A stretch of 64,000 nt of DNA from Tillandsia leiboldiana. Lineage: Eukaryota; Streptophyta; Magnoliopsida; Poales; Bromeliaceae. The position numbers were made by a program, and so were the translations under genes. The stretch lies in assembly GCA_029204045.2 (NCBI GenBank), contig CM055063.1, positions 36,055,562 to 36,119,561 of the forward strand. The letters are read 5' to 3'. Shown here piece after piece: positions 12,276 through 23,677 of this stretch. How positions within the stretch are numbered: the stretch's first letter is position 1; the number at the start of each line of letters is the position of its first letter. The notes beneath the pieces were generated by a model that was given only the letters and a program-made list of their open reading frames with translations, searched no databases and was not told the DNA's origin.

Positions 12276-12514
12276 TGTCACGCCCCGGAGGTCTAAGGAT
12301 ATGCGAAAAGGCGTATGTACTTTTTTTTTCTCTTTTTGATTAAACGACCTCGCCTACTGGTGCGCGTCAGACCCGCCACATATACAAATTCACTCTTCAA
12401 ACGGACAGAGTCTCCTTTGTATATGCACGGCGTCACATTTACAACAACATTCTTTAACCACACAGTCACAGTGAATATAACAAGAGAGAGAGTAATACTA
12501 TCTATTTACAACCA
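12276..12514 (-). mobile_element. A1 3' LTR, first part
   Basis: Matches 23678-23915 almost base for base. It is interrupted at 12514 by solo LTR A2 and resumes at 16496 after the duplicated AACCA. Confidence 0.9.
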
Positions 12515-12534
12515 TGTCACGCCCCGGGGGTTTT

Positions 12535-13897
12535 TGTTAAGGATTTTAGTTTTGGCGTATTTCGTGAAAGTGTTTAAGTCTTGAAGATTGAAGATTAAGA
12601 AGCTTGGATCATATACCTCAATCTCAAGAAAGAAGAATTCAAAATGATCAGGTAAGTTTAACTAAACATTAATGGTGATCTGAATACTTCTTATAATGTA
12701 GAAACACTTGGATGGATTTTTAATCGCATAAAAATCAAAAACTGGACAAGTTACATGTTCAGGATCCGGAACAGGGGACTACAGTCCGGACCCCGAACGT
12801 TGGTAGTTCATGCACAAATCCAGTCCTGAACATCCCTGTTTTGTTCCGGACCCCGAATGTGGATTTTGGTGAAACTGCATAAACAGTCCGGACCATAGGA
12901 TTTTGTTCCGGACCCCGAACGTGGAGTTTACTGAAACTGCATGAACAATCCGGACCGTGGATTTCGTTCCGGACCCCGAACCTTGATTTTTTAGGAATTC
13001 TCTGAAAAACAACGACAGTCCTGAACGAGCTAATCAGGTCCGGACCGTGGTGCGGGAAAAATTCTGTTACAATCAGTTTTTTATTCTTATCCTCTTCCAA
13101 TGGTTTCGAACCTATAAGTAAACCCTAATTCTATCTTTTAGGGTAATCCACACTAAGTTTTATCTCTGGAAAATGACAGATAAAAATTAACGGAGAAAAA
13201 CTTAGAGATCCACATATAGAGAAGAAATGAAATAACTAGATTTAAATCTATGTTTCGTCATCTATATTGATTAATTTGATTCTAGATTTTCATACTCAGA
13301 TTTTGAGTAGAATCAAATTAATGAATACTTAGATGGCATTTCCGATCTATCTTTGATCTAAGTATTCGGCGGATCATCACCACCAACAAAACAACGATTT
13401 TTCCCAAGAATCGGCGCGTGGATTCGCGTGGCCTTGTGGATTCAAGGTGCTACCGCTCTCGTGGATTCGGAGCGAGGTACGTTCGTGTGATCGAGACGTA
13501 GTACCTAGTGGAGACCGTGGATTCGGTCAGACGTCGTGGACTCGACGTTGGACGCCGTGGATTCGGCGTTGGACGCAAATCGTGGATTCGAGGCGCGTTG
13601 CGGAGCGAGCGGAGAAGATCAACTCGGAGCGTATGGAAAAAAGTTGAGTCGTCTATGAGTGCGTTATATCACCTTTGTACATGTTATAATCTTAGTTGAT
13701 TTCACCGTGTTATCGGTCCCGTGGTTTTTTACTCCTGGTTTTGGAGTTTTCCACGTAAAAATCTTGCGTGTTATTTTTCATTTCCGCATTGGGTTTTAAT
13801 TACGCAAAGATTTTTGAGTGTTTATTGTTTACACCTATTCACCCCCCTCTAGGTGTGTTTTTCCCCTATTTAGATCCTTTATAAGCATAACCCAACA
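12535..13897 (+). mobile_element. D: copia-type solo LTR nested in A2
   Basis: TGTTAAGG...CCCAACA, 1363 bp, flanked by GTTTT at 12530-12534 and 13898-13902. Read on the plus strand it parallels the minus-strand sequence of the SIRE-type LTRs at 33306, 43127 and 50586 from end to end. Shared landmarks are 'cttgaagattgaag', the 'gcataaaaatcaaaaactgg' stretch, the palindrome array, the TATA, the run of 'gtggattcg' words and the 'acccccctctaggtg' end. The families are clearly related but diverged. Confidence 0.92.
12765..13120 (+). promoter_or_regulatory. LTR D: ten-site TCCGGA array plus TATA box
   Basis: Core TCCGGA (or TCCTGA) occurs at 12765, 12785, 12824, 12845, 12886, 12907, 12949, 12968, 13019 and 13039. 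Successive spacings are 20, 39, 21, 41, 21, 42, 19, 51 and 20. TATAAGTA follows at 13113-13120. The sites at 12824 and 13019 read TCCTGA. Flanks are mostly GTTCCGGACCCCGAAC or AGTCCGGACC. The layout matches that of LTR C. Confidence 0.8.
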
Positions 13898-15259
13898 GTT
13901 TTTAGGTAAAGATAAGCGGAAAAAGCGTATATATTTTTTTTTCTTTATGAATAGGTAACGACCTCTCCCCAGTGCGCGTCAGACCCGCCACATATACAAA
14001 TTCACTCTTCAATCGGACAGAGTCTCCTTTGTATATGCACGGCGTCACATTTACAACAGCAATAACAACAACATTCTTTAACCACACAGTCACAGTGAAC
14101 AAGGAAGGAAAGGTAAATTCATTCAATCACATCGGGAGTTAAACTACGAGTTTTGCAATCGGTGTCCACACGACACCCAGTTTTTTTGAAAACATTTACA
14201 CATCCACACTAAAGTGGCCATACCTTTTTGAAAGGATAAATCCAGGGGTTTACCAAGATTGTGCCCACACGGCACTTAGTTTGGAAAGCATTTTCGAAAT
14301 CATTTTGTTAGTTATAAACTATGCCGCATAAAAGTCCATAAAAGTAAATCAAATCCACAGTGCTAACTAATTGACTATCCAACAACCGACATGATCCACA
14401 TTCAAGCAAATTAAACTAACAGTTAGACTGAAAAGAGAACTAAGATAAACCGAAACAGAAATAGCGTAATAAAGCCTCATACGGCTAAGGTCCTCTCGAC
14501 GCAGTCTCACCACCGTCCCAGTTATTATACCTAGTCGGACCTGTCACAGTGTGGGAAGTCAGTGACAAATAAAGTAGATGTTTCAACAATTTATAATAGC
14601 CTTTAAAATAAAACAAGTACACCGGAACCTTTCGCCTTTTCGCCTCATGTGTCCGCCTCCCTTGATTTAATTACACTTGGTACCTGTCGGGGAGTCGACG
14701 ATCTCCCCTCGTGCACAATCACTTTACTTACATGATGCTTTTAACCCCTTTCACGGTACTAGTGCGGCACTTTTAGCTGGCGTGAAGGGGTCCCCACTGG
14801 CACCTACACAAATCGTGGGGCACACGGGTCATTCAGACCACTTCTCCGGAAAAGTACACCAATGCGGAGGCCAATCCGCCTGTGTACGTGCAGCATCCAA
14901 CAACAAGGTTTGCCGAAGTCGGCGTGTATCAACCATCGCGACCCTCAGTCGCCACAATTTAATAATGAAAGAACAATACACATTCATGCAAAAGGTTTAA
15001 CAGTTCATCAACTTTATTAGACAGGTTATTAAGTCTTTTACAATGATATGGTGCACTTATTGCACTTGTTGCACTTATTGCAAGGGTACCCACCTGGTTG
15101 CGGGGAAAATCTAGACACCTGGATCTTTCGCACACTCCCGCTGCGCACCCGGACCTAAGGAAGTCTCCAAAGAAAGACGATCATTAATATAACGCACAAA
15201 CACTACGGAAATGGAAAACCAAAACTAACCCCGCGATGAATAACCCAAGAACGACGCTC

Positions 15260-15840
15260 CTACGACACCTGACGGCGCCCCGCGCGGACGCTGCCGCCCG
15301 CGGATGCCCCGTGCGGCCCGAAACTGCGCGGTGTTCGTCCGCGGGCGGCGCCCGCGGGGCGCCCGCTTTCCCCGCGGGTGCCCCGCGCGGCGCATGGCCG
15401 CGCGGTGCGTGCCCGCGGCCGCGCCCACGCGACACGCGGCCGCCCCGCGCGGCACAAGGCCGCGCGGTGCGTCGCCCGCGGCGGCGCCCGCGCGGCATGC
15501 GCCCGCCCGCGGGCGCCCCGCGCGGCACAAGGCCGCGCGGTTGCGCGCCCGGGGCGGCGCCCGCGCAGCATGCGCCCGTCTGCGGGCGTCCCGCGCGGCA
15601 CAAGGCCGCGCGGTGCGTCGCCCGCAGGCAGCTCCCGCGCGGCGCACACCCCCCCGTGGGCGCCCCGCGCGGCGCAAGGCCGCGCGGTGCGCGTCCAGGG
15701 GCGGCACCCGCGCGGCGCTGCCCGCCCGCGGGCGCCCCCCGCGGCGCAAGGCCACGCGGTTGCGCGCCCGGGGGCAGCGCCCGCGCGGTGCCCTAGCGGC
15801 GCCCGCGTCGCTCGCCCGCCCGCGCCGTGCCCTAGATCGT
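15260..15840. repeat. GC-rich 73-bp tandem repeat in LTR A2
   Basis: The marker CCCCGCGCGGCACAAGG recurs at about 15443, 15516, 15589, 15663 and 15735, a period of 72-74 bp. At least five full units plus diverged ones are present. Nearly all bases are G or C, so every frame stays open. Shorter versions are in the A1 LTRs and a rearranged one in A3. Confidence 0.9.
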
Positions 15841-16495
15841 GCGGCAGGGTCAGTGATGACGACGGGGACGGAGACGGTGATGCAGACAACGAAAAAGACA
15901 CGAGAAAACCCCATTAACGCAACAAAACGGAAACTACTTACCGAAAATCCCGACGGGGGAGTCGACCGATTGCTCTTCTAAATCCGGTACGGTATTCGGG
16001 GTGGTCGGATTTCTCCATCTTCTTCCTCTTTCTTTCCTTTTTCCTCCTCCGGCTAGGGTTCCGCCATTTTCTTCTCTTTTCTCCCTCGTTCTCTCCGGCT
16101 AGGGTTTCTCCTTTTGCGAAAAGTGGGATTTTTCCTTTTGGTACGTACAATTAAATCCCACCCTTTTAATTTCTGTCACCGATTAATTAATTCTTTAATT
16201 AATTAATCCTACGGGGTAAACCCACATTTCCTCGTAAAACGTGCAGGATATTTTACACAGATTCCGATGCATGTTAAGTCACCGCAACTCTAAAAGCCCT
16301 GTTCCGGGAGATTCCTATATCGGATTTCAGATCCGATTGTACCGTCGGTCTTCGTTTTTTGTGCTCTTTCACAGAAAAATACTCGTGCCACACACCGACC
16401 GACTTATAGAAACTCGATAATTTCGATCCACTAAAAGGGGTACTTTATTAGAAGGAGGGTAAAATAGTACTAAAAAGTCGTGTCATTACAAACCA

Positions 16496-18588
16496 ACTTT
16501 CATTCATGACCTCAAGACATAAATCGACGGGTTTGCAGATGGTGTCCACACGACACCCGGTTTTCCCAAAATGTTTACACATTCACAATAAAGCGGCTAC
16601 ATTTTTTTTTGAAAGGATAAATCCAGAGGTTTTCATGATTGTGCCCACACGACACATGATTTTTGGAAAGCATTTTCAAAACCCTTGTTTAATGTAAAAC
16701 GGCCGCATAAGAGTTCATAACAGTATGTCAAATCCACAGTATCAACTAATTAACCATCCAACATCCAACATGATCCACAATCAAGCAAAAGAAACTAACA
16801 GTTAAACCAAGAGGAGAAATGAGATAAACCAAAACAAGAACGATGTGGTAAAGCCTCATACGGCTAAGGTCCTCTAGACGCTGCCTCACCACCGTCCCGG
16901 TTACTACACCTAGTCGGACCTGTCACGGTGTGGGAAAGTCAGTGACAAATAAAGTAGATGATTCAAACATTTAACAGAAACTTTAAAGCAAACCGAATAC
17001 ACCGGAACCTTTCGCTTTTTCCTCCTCATGAATCCACATCCCTTGATTTAATTACATGGTACCTGTCGGGAGGTCTTATGACCCCCCTCGTGAACAATTA
17101 CTTTACTTGCGTGATGCCTTTTCAACCCCTTCACGGTGCTAGTGCTGCACTTTTAGCTGGCGTGAAGAGGTCCCCACCCGGCAATTTCACTTTTGTGGGG
17201 TACACGGGACATCCAGACCACTTCTCCAGAAAAGTACACCCATGCGGTGGCCAAACCGCCTGTGTACGTGTAAGCATCTAAGAACATGATAGCGGAAACC
17301 GGCGTGTAACTATCACAGCGACACTTAGTCGCCACAGTTAATAATAGAAGAAACGGTACATTTTCATGTGAAAGGTTTAATCAGTTGAAACATCTCATCT
17401 ACTTTATTAGACAGGTTATTATACTTTTTACGATGACATATTGCACTTATTGCAAGGGTACCCACCTGGTTGCGGGATGATCGGAACACCTGGATCTTTG
17501 ACACACTCTCGCTGCGCACTTGGACCTAAAGAAGTCCCCAAAAATGATGATTAATAAAATGCACTACCACCGCAAAAACGGAAATCCAAAATTAACACCG
17601 CGACGAAAACCCAAAAACGGCGCTATTACAACACTTGACGGCTCCCCGCGCGCCCACACACGAGGACGTCGTCGCCCGCGGTGTTTGCCCGCGCGGCACG
17701 AAGCCGCGCGGTGTGCGTCCGCGGGCGGCACCCGCCGGCCCGCGGGTGCCCCGCGCGGCGCAAGGCCGCGCGGTGCGCGCCCGCGGGTGGCGCCCGCGCG
17801 GAACCCGCCCGCCCGCAGGCGCCCCGCGCGGCACGAGGCCGCTCAGCGCGCGTCCGCAGGCGGCGCCCGCCCGCCCACGCGTCGTCCGCCCGCCAGCGCG
17901 GCGCCCGCGTGTCGTCCGCCCGCCCGCGCGGTGCCCTAGATCGCGCGGCGGGGTCAGCGATGACGACAGAGATGGAGACGGCGATGATGATAACGGGAAA
18001 AAGACACGAACAAACCCCAACAATACAACAAAACGAATTCTACTTACCGGAAATTCCGACGGGGAAGACGACCGATCGCACTCCTAATTCCGGTATGTTG
18101 CTCAGGGTGATCGGACTCCTCCGTCTTCTTCCTCTTTCTTCCTTTTTCCTCCGGTTAGGGTTTCGTTCTTTTCTTTTCTTTCTTTTCCTCTCCGGCTAGG
18201 GTTTCTTTTTTTTGCAAAAAGCGGGATTTTCCTCTTCGTACGTACAACTATTTCCCACCACTTAAATATTTAACCGCGAATAATAAACAATTTAATTAAT
18301 TAATTACACGAGATAATCCCGTGACTTCCTCGAAAAGCGTGCGGGATATTTTGCACGGATTCCGATGCGCGCTAAGTCATCGCGACACTAAAAACCCTAT
18401 TCCGGGAGATCCCAAGGTCGGATTCCAGATCCGATCGCACCGTCGGTCATCGTTTTTCGTGCTCTTTCACAAAAAAATACTCATGCAACACACCGACCGA
18501 CTCACAGAAACTCGGTAATTTCGATTCACTAAAAGAAGCACTTCAATAACAGGAGGGTAAAAATCACTAGAAAAGTCGTATCATTACA
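16496..18588 (-). mobile_element. A1 3' LTR, second part
   Basis: Continues the LTR after nested A2 and ends ...GTATCATTACA at 18588. It parallels 23920-26039. It includes a shorter GC-rich repeat block (about 17640-17945). The overlapping open frames there are compositional artefacts. Confidence 0.9.
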
Positions 18589-18631
18589 CCACTCACACTT
18601 TAAAAAAAAGTTTCGTCCTCGAAACTTAAAC

Positions 18632-20092
18632 TCAACCCTCGCTAAACAATTCTGGAAAACACTCTCTCATCTTTGTCTCCAGTTCCCATGTTGCTTCGCG
18701 TTCCTCGTGATTGCTCCACTGGACCTTTACATAGGGGATGGTCCGATTGCGCAATTTCTTATCCTCTCGTGCCAAGATCCGCACCGGCGTCTCCTCGACA
18801 CTTAAGTCCTCTTGTAACTCGATAGTGGAAACATCTAGGGCATGAGAGGGGTCGGGGAGGTACTTCCGGAGCATTGAAACGTGAAACACGTTGTGGACTC
18901 GATCGAGGTTCGGCGGCAAGGCCAACCGGTACGCCACCGGGCCCACGCGTTCTAGGATCTCGAACGGTCCCACGTACCTCGGACTTAACTTCCCCCTCAG
19001 GCCGAAACGTCGGGTCCCCTTTGATGGCGAAACTCGGAGCAGCACATGCTCGCCCACCATGAATTCCAGCTCCCGTCGTCTATGGTCCGCGTAACTTTTC
19101 TGTCTGCTCTGGGCGGTTAGCAGCCGTTGCTTGATCAGGCGCACCTTCGCCTCGGTCTCCTCCACTAAATTCAGCCCCAAAAACTTGCGCTCTCCCAAGT
19201 CGTCCCAGCATATTGGAGACCGACAGCGGCGCCCATACAGAGCTTCGTATGGCGCCATTTGAATGCTGGCTTGGTAACTGTTGTTGTAGGCGAATTCCAC
19301 AAGGGGTAGGTATCGAGACCACCCTTCGCCCAAGTCCAATACGCATGCTCGGAGCATGTCCTCCAAGATCTGGATCACCCGTTCCGATTGCCCATCAGTT
19401 TGCAGGTGAAAAGCCGTACTGAAATGCAGTTTGGTTCCCATTGCTCGTTGTAGGCTCTGCCAAAAATTCGACACAAACCGCGTGTCCCTGTCCGATGTAA
19501 TGGACGCCAGTATTCCATGCAACCTCACTATCTCATTAATGTATGTTTGCGCCAGTCGTTCCCGAGTCCACGTCGTATGTATGGGCAGGAAGTGTGCCGA
19601 TTTCGTCAAACGATCCACTATGACCCATATCGCATCATGTCCTTGTGGCGATCTCGGGAAGTCGGTCACAAAATCCATCGTAATCATCTCCCACTTCCAT
19701 TCCGGCACCGGCAACGGTTGTAACTTCCCTGCTGGGCGTTGATGTTCGGCCTATACTTGTTGGCACACCAGGCAATGCGTCACGAATCGGGTCACGTCTC
19801 CCTTTAACTTAGGCCACCAGAAGGTTTGTTTAATATCTTTGTACATCTTCGTTCCCCCAGGGTGCGCTGCGTAGGGGGCAGAATGCGCTTCCCTCAGGAT
19901 TTCCTTTTTGAGCTCCGGTAAGTCGGGTACGCAAATTCGCCCTCGAAACCGTATCGTGCCATCAGAGCTTGTTGCAAAATCGCCCCCTTGGTATGAGGGT
20001 ACTCTGTCTCGCACAAGTTGTAACTGGGTATCGGTCGATTGTCCTTCCAAGATCCTGTCCAGCAGGATGGGTCTGACCACCAGGGTTATGAG
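18632..20092 (-). pseudogene. A1 integrase with chromodomain
   Basis: The H2C2 zinc domain is at 19751-20080 (HSAPYAAHPGGTKMY..., ending CLVCQQV). The catalytic core is in 18632-19714: D in TMDFVTDFP, D in SITSDRDTRFVS, and E downstream in the TDGQSERVIQILEDM segment. The C-terminal GPFEILERVGPVAYRL block and a chromodomain-like tail (VKVQWSNHEEREATWELETKM) complete it. The chromodomain places it among chromoviruses, which use it to bind modified histones at insertion. In-frame stops at 20093-20095 and 19751-19753 break the reading frame. Otherwise length and order are normal. Confidence 0.92.
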
Positions 20093-22063
20093 TTATGCGA
20101 CCGTACCCGCTGGTACTACCTCCAGTCTTAATTGCAAAAACTCTGCAATCAGGCGGTCCTGCTGGGTAAGGGCGTTTGTCATTGATTCCACCGTCTGCCC
20201 CTTGCGGCTCAAGGCATCGGCCACCACATTTGCCTTCCCCGGGTGGTAGTGGATCGACAAGTCATAGTCTTTCAGTAGCTCGAGCCACCGCCTTTGCCGC
20301 AAGTTAGCTCCTTCTTGGTGAAAAGGTACTTGAGGCTCTGATGATCGGAATACACATCGCAGTGTGTCCCGTACAGGTAGTGTCTCCACAGCTTGAGGGC
20401 AAACACGACTGCTGCAAGCTCCAAGTCGTGCACGGGGTAATTCCGTTCGTACTCCTTAAGTTGCCTAGATGCGTAGGCTATGACCTTACCCCGTTGCAAA
20501 AGCACACCACCGAGACCGTTCCGCGACGCATCGCAGTAAATCTCATAGTCCTCTCCGGGCTCCAGTAGAGCGAGCACCGGGGCCCGTGTCAACTTGTCCT
20601 TGAGTTCTTCAAAACTATTCTGGCATTGGGCCGTCCAGATAAACTTCTCCCCTTTCCGGGTTAGACGATTCAAGGGGGGTAGCTATTTTGGAGAAGCCTT
20701 CCACAAAGCGCCTGTAATACCCTGCCAGACCCAGGAAGCTTCGAACCTCTGTTACCGTTGTCGGTCGGGGCCAGTCTGTGACAGAGTCTATCTTCCTCGG
20801 GTCTACCGCAATTCCAGACGCCGAAACAATATGCCCCAAAAAGTCCACCTCGCGAAGCTAGAAATCACACTTTTTGAGCTTGGAATAAAGTTCCTGTTCC
20901 CGGAGGGTCTGAAGGACTATGCGTAGGTGCTCCTCATGTTCCTCATCTATACGGGAGTAGATGAGGATGTCATCAATGAAGACCACTACGAAAAGTTCTA
21001 AGAAGGGTTTAAACACCCTATTCATCATATCCATGAACACCGCTGGGGCGTTTGTGAGCCCGAACGGCATTACCGTGAATTCGTAGTGGCCGTAGCGAGT
21101 CCGGAAAGTTATTTTGGGGATGTCCTCGCCCCTAACTCTGAGCTGATGATAGCCGGACTGCAGGTCTATCTTTGAGAACACCGTTGCTCCTTGTAACTGG
21201 TCGAATAGATCATCGATCCGCGGCAGGGGATATTTGTTCTTGATGGTGACCTTGCTTATTTCCCGGTAGTCTATACACAAGCGGAGGCTTCCGTCCTTCT
21301 TTCTTACGAACAGAACGGGCGCACCCCATGGCGACACGCTCGGTCTGATGAAGCCTTTATCCAAAAGGTCTTCCAGCTGTGCCTTGAGTTCCTTCAACTC
21401 GGCGAAGGCCATCCAGTACGGTGCTTTGGTAATGGGTTTAGTGCCTGGGAGCAGCTCAATAGGGAAGTCGACCTCTCGTTCAGGTGGCATCCCAGGGAGT
21501 TCCGCCGGAAATACATCCGGAAATTCCCTTACGATTGGGATGTCGGACAGTGAGGGGGTGGGTCGTGCCGCTAAGTCCACCGAGGCCAAATAGGCCACGC
21601 ACCCGCCCTCTATTAGTTTCCTGGCTCGAGACGCGGAGATGACGGTCAGGAAGGAAGTACTTTTACACGCCAGGTAAATGTGTTCCGGGAAACCCGATTT
21701 CTGCAGTCGTACCTGACGTCTCTCGCAATCAATTACCGCCTGGTACTCGGTGACCCAATCCATGCCTAGCACCACGTCGAACTCTTTTAATGGGATGACC
21801 ACCAAATCCCAGGGGCAGGACAACCTTCCCAGCTTTATCGGGCAAGAAGGTACAAAACTAGTTACTTCAATTGGTCCCCCAGGGGTTTGGACGGTCATAA
21901 GGTCGCATAGGGGTCTACTCTCTAGATGATGTGTATGTGCAAAGGTACGGGAGATGAAAGAGCGAGATGCTCCGGTGTCAAACAGAGTTCGAACTCGAAA
22001 ATTGGAAATTGAAGTAATACCTGCTACTACGTCCTCCGGTGGTTCCGCTCCTCGCTGGCTCAT
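20093..22063 (-). pseudogene. A1 protease, reverse transcriptase and RNase H
   Basis: Retropepsin shows LFDTGASRSFI near the start of the 20858-22063 frame. RT follows with VRKKDGSLRLCIDYREIS, FGLTNAPAVFMDMMN and the catalytic FIDDILIYS. RNase H (20272-20673) shows YCDASRNGLGGVL, the ELAAVVFALKLWRHYL block and DHQSLKYLF. Lesions are a stop at 20858-20860 (in the usual CEFWL position), a frameshift at a G run (20674-20679), another near 20300, and a stop at 20093-20095. The polyprotein would copy element RNA into DNA in virus-like particles, but this copy cannot encode it intact. Confidence 0.92.
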
Positions 22064-23455
22064 CGCGTAGACCCTCCCTCCCAGGTGTGGTCGCGTTTCC
22101 CATTCCTGTCGAGATGCTGGGGGGCGTGGGAGTGCTCCAGATGGTGCTCTCCCCCGTACCTGCGGCTGTGGTGTCGAGGTGGAAGCCGCGGAGGATGCCG
22201 CCCCCGTGTTAAAGGGGCAGTTAAATTGGAGATGTCCAGGCTTGCCGCAGCGATAACAATGGTCTTGTCTCTTAGGTCATTCCGTAACTCGGTGCATTCC
22301 TCCGCAAATAATGCAGGGTTTGTGTACTGGCCGCTGTCCCCCCGCTGGTGTACTCTTGGTCCCTTGTTGCGTCTTGGGGTACTTTGGGGGCCGGTTTTCG
22401 CCAGAAAAGCCCCCTCCATGGTAAGACTGTGAACGCTTCTTGTCCCAATTGTATTCCGAACCTTCCCGTCGGGCACGTGTGATAGCAAAGCCACGTTCCA
22501 CGATGGTGGCCCTATCGACTACTGCCCGGAGAGTGTGTAAATCTGCCGCTTGGACTACTTCGAAGATGTCGCTCCGTAGCCCGTCCACAAAAAGACGGGC
22601 CTTGTGGGATTCATCCCGTATGACGAACGGGACACAATTAGTTAATCTCACAAACTCTCGCTAGTATTCCATGACCGATCGATTCCCTTGCTTGATGTGT
22701 TTGAGGTCGTCTTCCATCTGTCGTTTAACACTGTTGGAAAAGAATGCTCCAAACAGTTCCTCTCTGAAAGTTGACCACGACGGTAGTGGAGTATTCGTAG
22801 ACGGGTCCGGGCGCACCGTCTTCCACCAAATGCGGGCGTTCCCTTCAAGAAAGTGGACGGCTAAGGGAACCCGTTCATGTTCCTCCATCAGTAGGTCTTC
22901 AAAAAGCTTCTCCATGGTATCTACCCATTTTTCTACGACCCAGGGGTCGGTCGTCTCTCCCTCAAAGGTGGGCGGATCGTGCTTCTTGAACTCTGCCAGG
23001 TTCGTCCTAACTCTTTCCCGTTCAGTTCGCTGATCTGTAACTCCTCCTGTAGCTGCGGTCCCCCGGGGAGTAGGGGTCGCCACCGCTTCCCTTGCTGAGT
23101 CCCCCGCAGTCGCTCCTAGTGCGCGCTCCGAAGCTGCCGGGGTGGGGGAGTCCAACGGGGCTGTGGGTTGCTCTGCCGACACGCCCGTCATCGAGGTCTG
23201 ATGGGGTGCGGCTGCAGTTGCACCACCCGCCCCTGGCAGTCCCGTAGTGGGGGCGGTCAGTTCGGGTGGAGGGATCGGAGAGTCCTCCGCTGACGCGGTT
23301 GCCTGCCGCTGCGTCAACTGACGGACTTGTTCTGTCAGCGTTGCCAATTGTCCGGCCATTTCTCGCAGTTGCTGTCGGAGGAGTTTGTTCTCCGCGGTGG
23401 TCGGGGCCGTACTTTCTGCACCCGCGTTATCGGTCGATGACCTAGTCCGGGCCAT
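22064..23455 (-). pseudogene. A1 gag
   Basis: Starts at 23455 (MARTRSSTDNAG). An N-terminal coiled-coil-like segment (LLRQQLREMAGQLATLTEQV) and a Pro/Ala-rich linker precede the retrotrans_gag core (DPPTFEGETTDPWVVEKW... ARIWWKTV). A CCHC zinc knuckle (CYRCGKPGHLQFNC) is readable only past the stop at 22277-22279. A second stop lies at 22661-22663. Protease follows without a long spacer, as in single-ORF chromoviruses. Confidence 0.9.
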
Positions 23456-23658
23456 TATCTGCTGTATACAAAGAAACCGCGTTAACCCTAAGGTTACTAG
23501 CCTAACACTTGACCTACGGATGCACCTAAATTAATTCCCTTTTTCCCTCGTACACTCACGATCTACTGAGCCTACATCTTGGTTATCTCATGTTCAATTG
23601 CTTGTGGCATCATGCACTGTGGATGTTCGTCACTGACTACTGTGATTAAAGTTGTTTC

Positions 23659-23670
23659 TCTCGGATACCA
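23659..23670 (-). promoter_or_regulatory. A1 primer-binding site
   Basis: The minus strand reads TGGTATCCGAGAG. It is the initiator-Met PBS with one altered base compared with A0 and E, 7 bases from the LTR edge at 23678. Confidence 0.75.
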
Positions 23671-23677
23671 TATAATC

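Larger units (their letters stand above)
12515..16490 (-). mobile_element. A2: solo LTR of the A family nested in the A1 LTR
   Basis: TGTCACGCCCC at 12515 and ...GTGTCATTACA at 16490 are the family termini. The 5-bp AACCA flanks it at 12510-12514 and 16491-16495. There is no internal coding region. Without nested LTR D and its duplicated 5 bp it is about 2.6 kb. It carries the longest GC-rich 73-bp repeat block of the family (about 15260-15840). A solo LTR with a TSD indicates LTR-LTR recombination of a former full element. Confidence 0.92.

Noticed and set aside
15225..15981. Five overlapping long open frames (up to 229 residues) on both strands
   Set aside because: They lie in the GC-only 73-bp repeat of LTR A2, where stop codons are rare in every frame. 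The peptides are Arg/Ala/Pro repeats with no family resemblance. The equivalent frames in the A1 LTRs (17592-18199, 24941-25650) and A3 (29812-30819) differ in length and frame.
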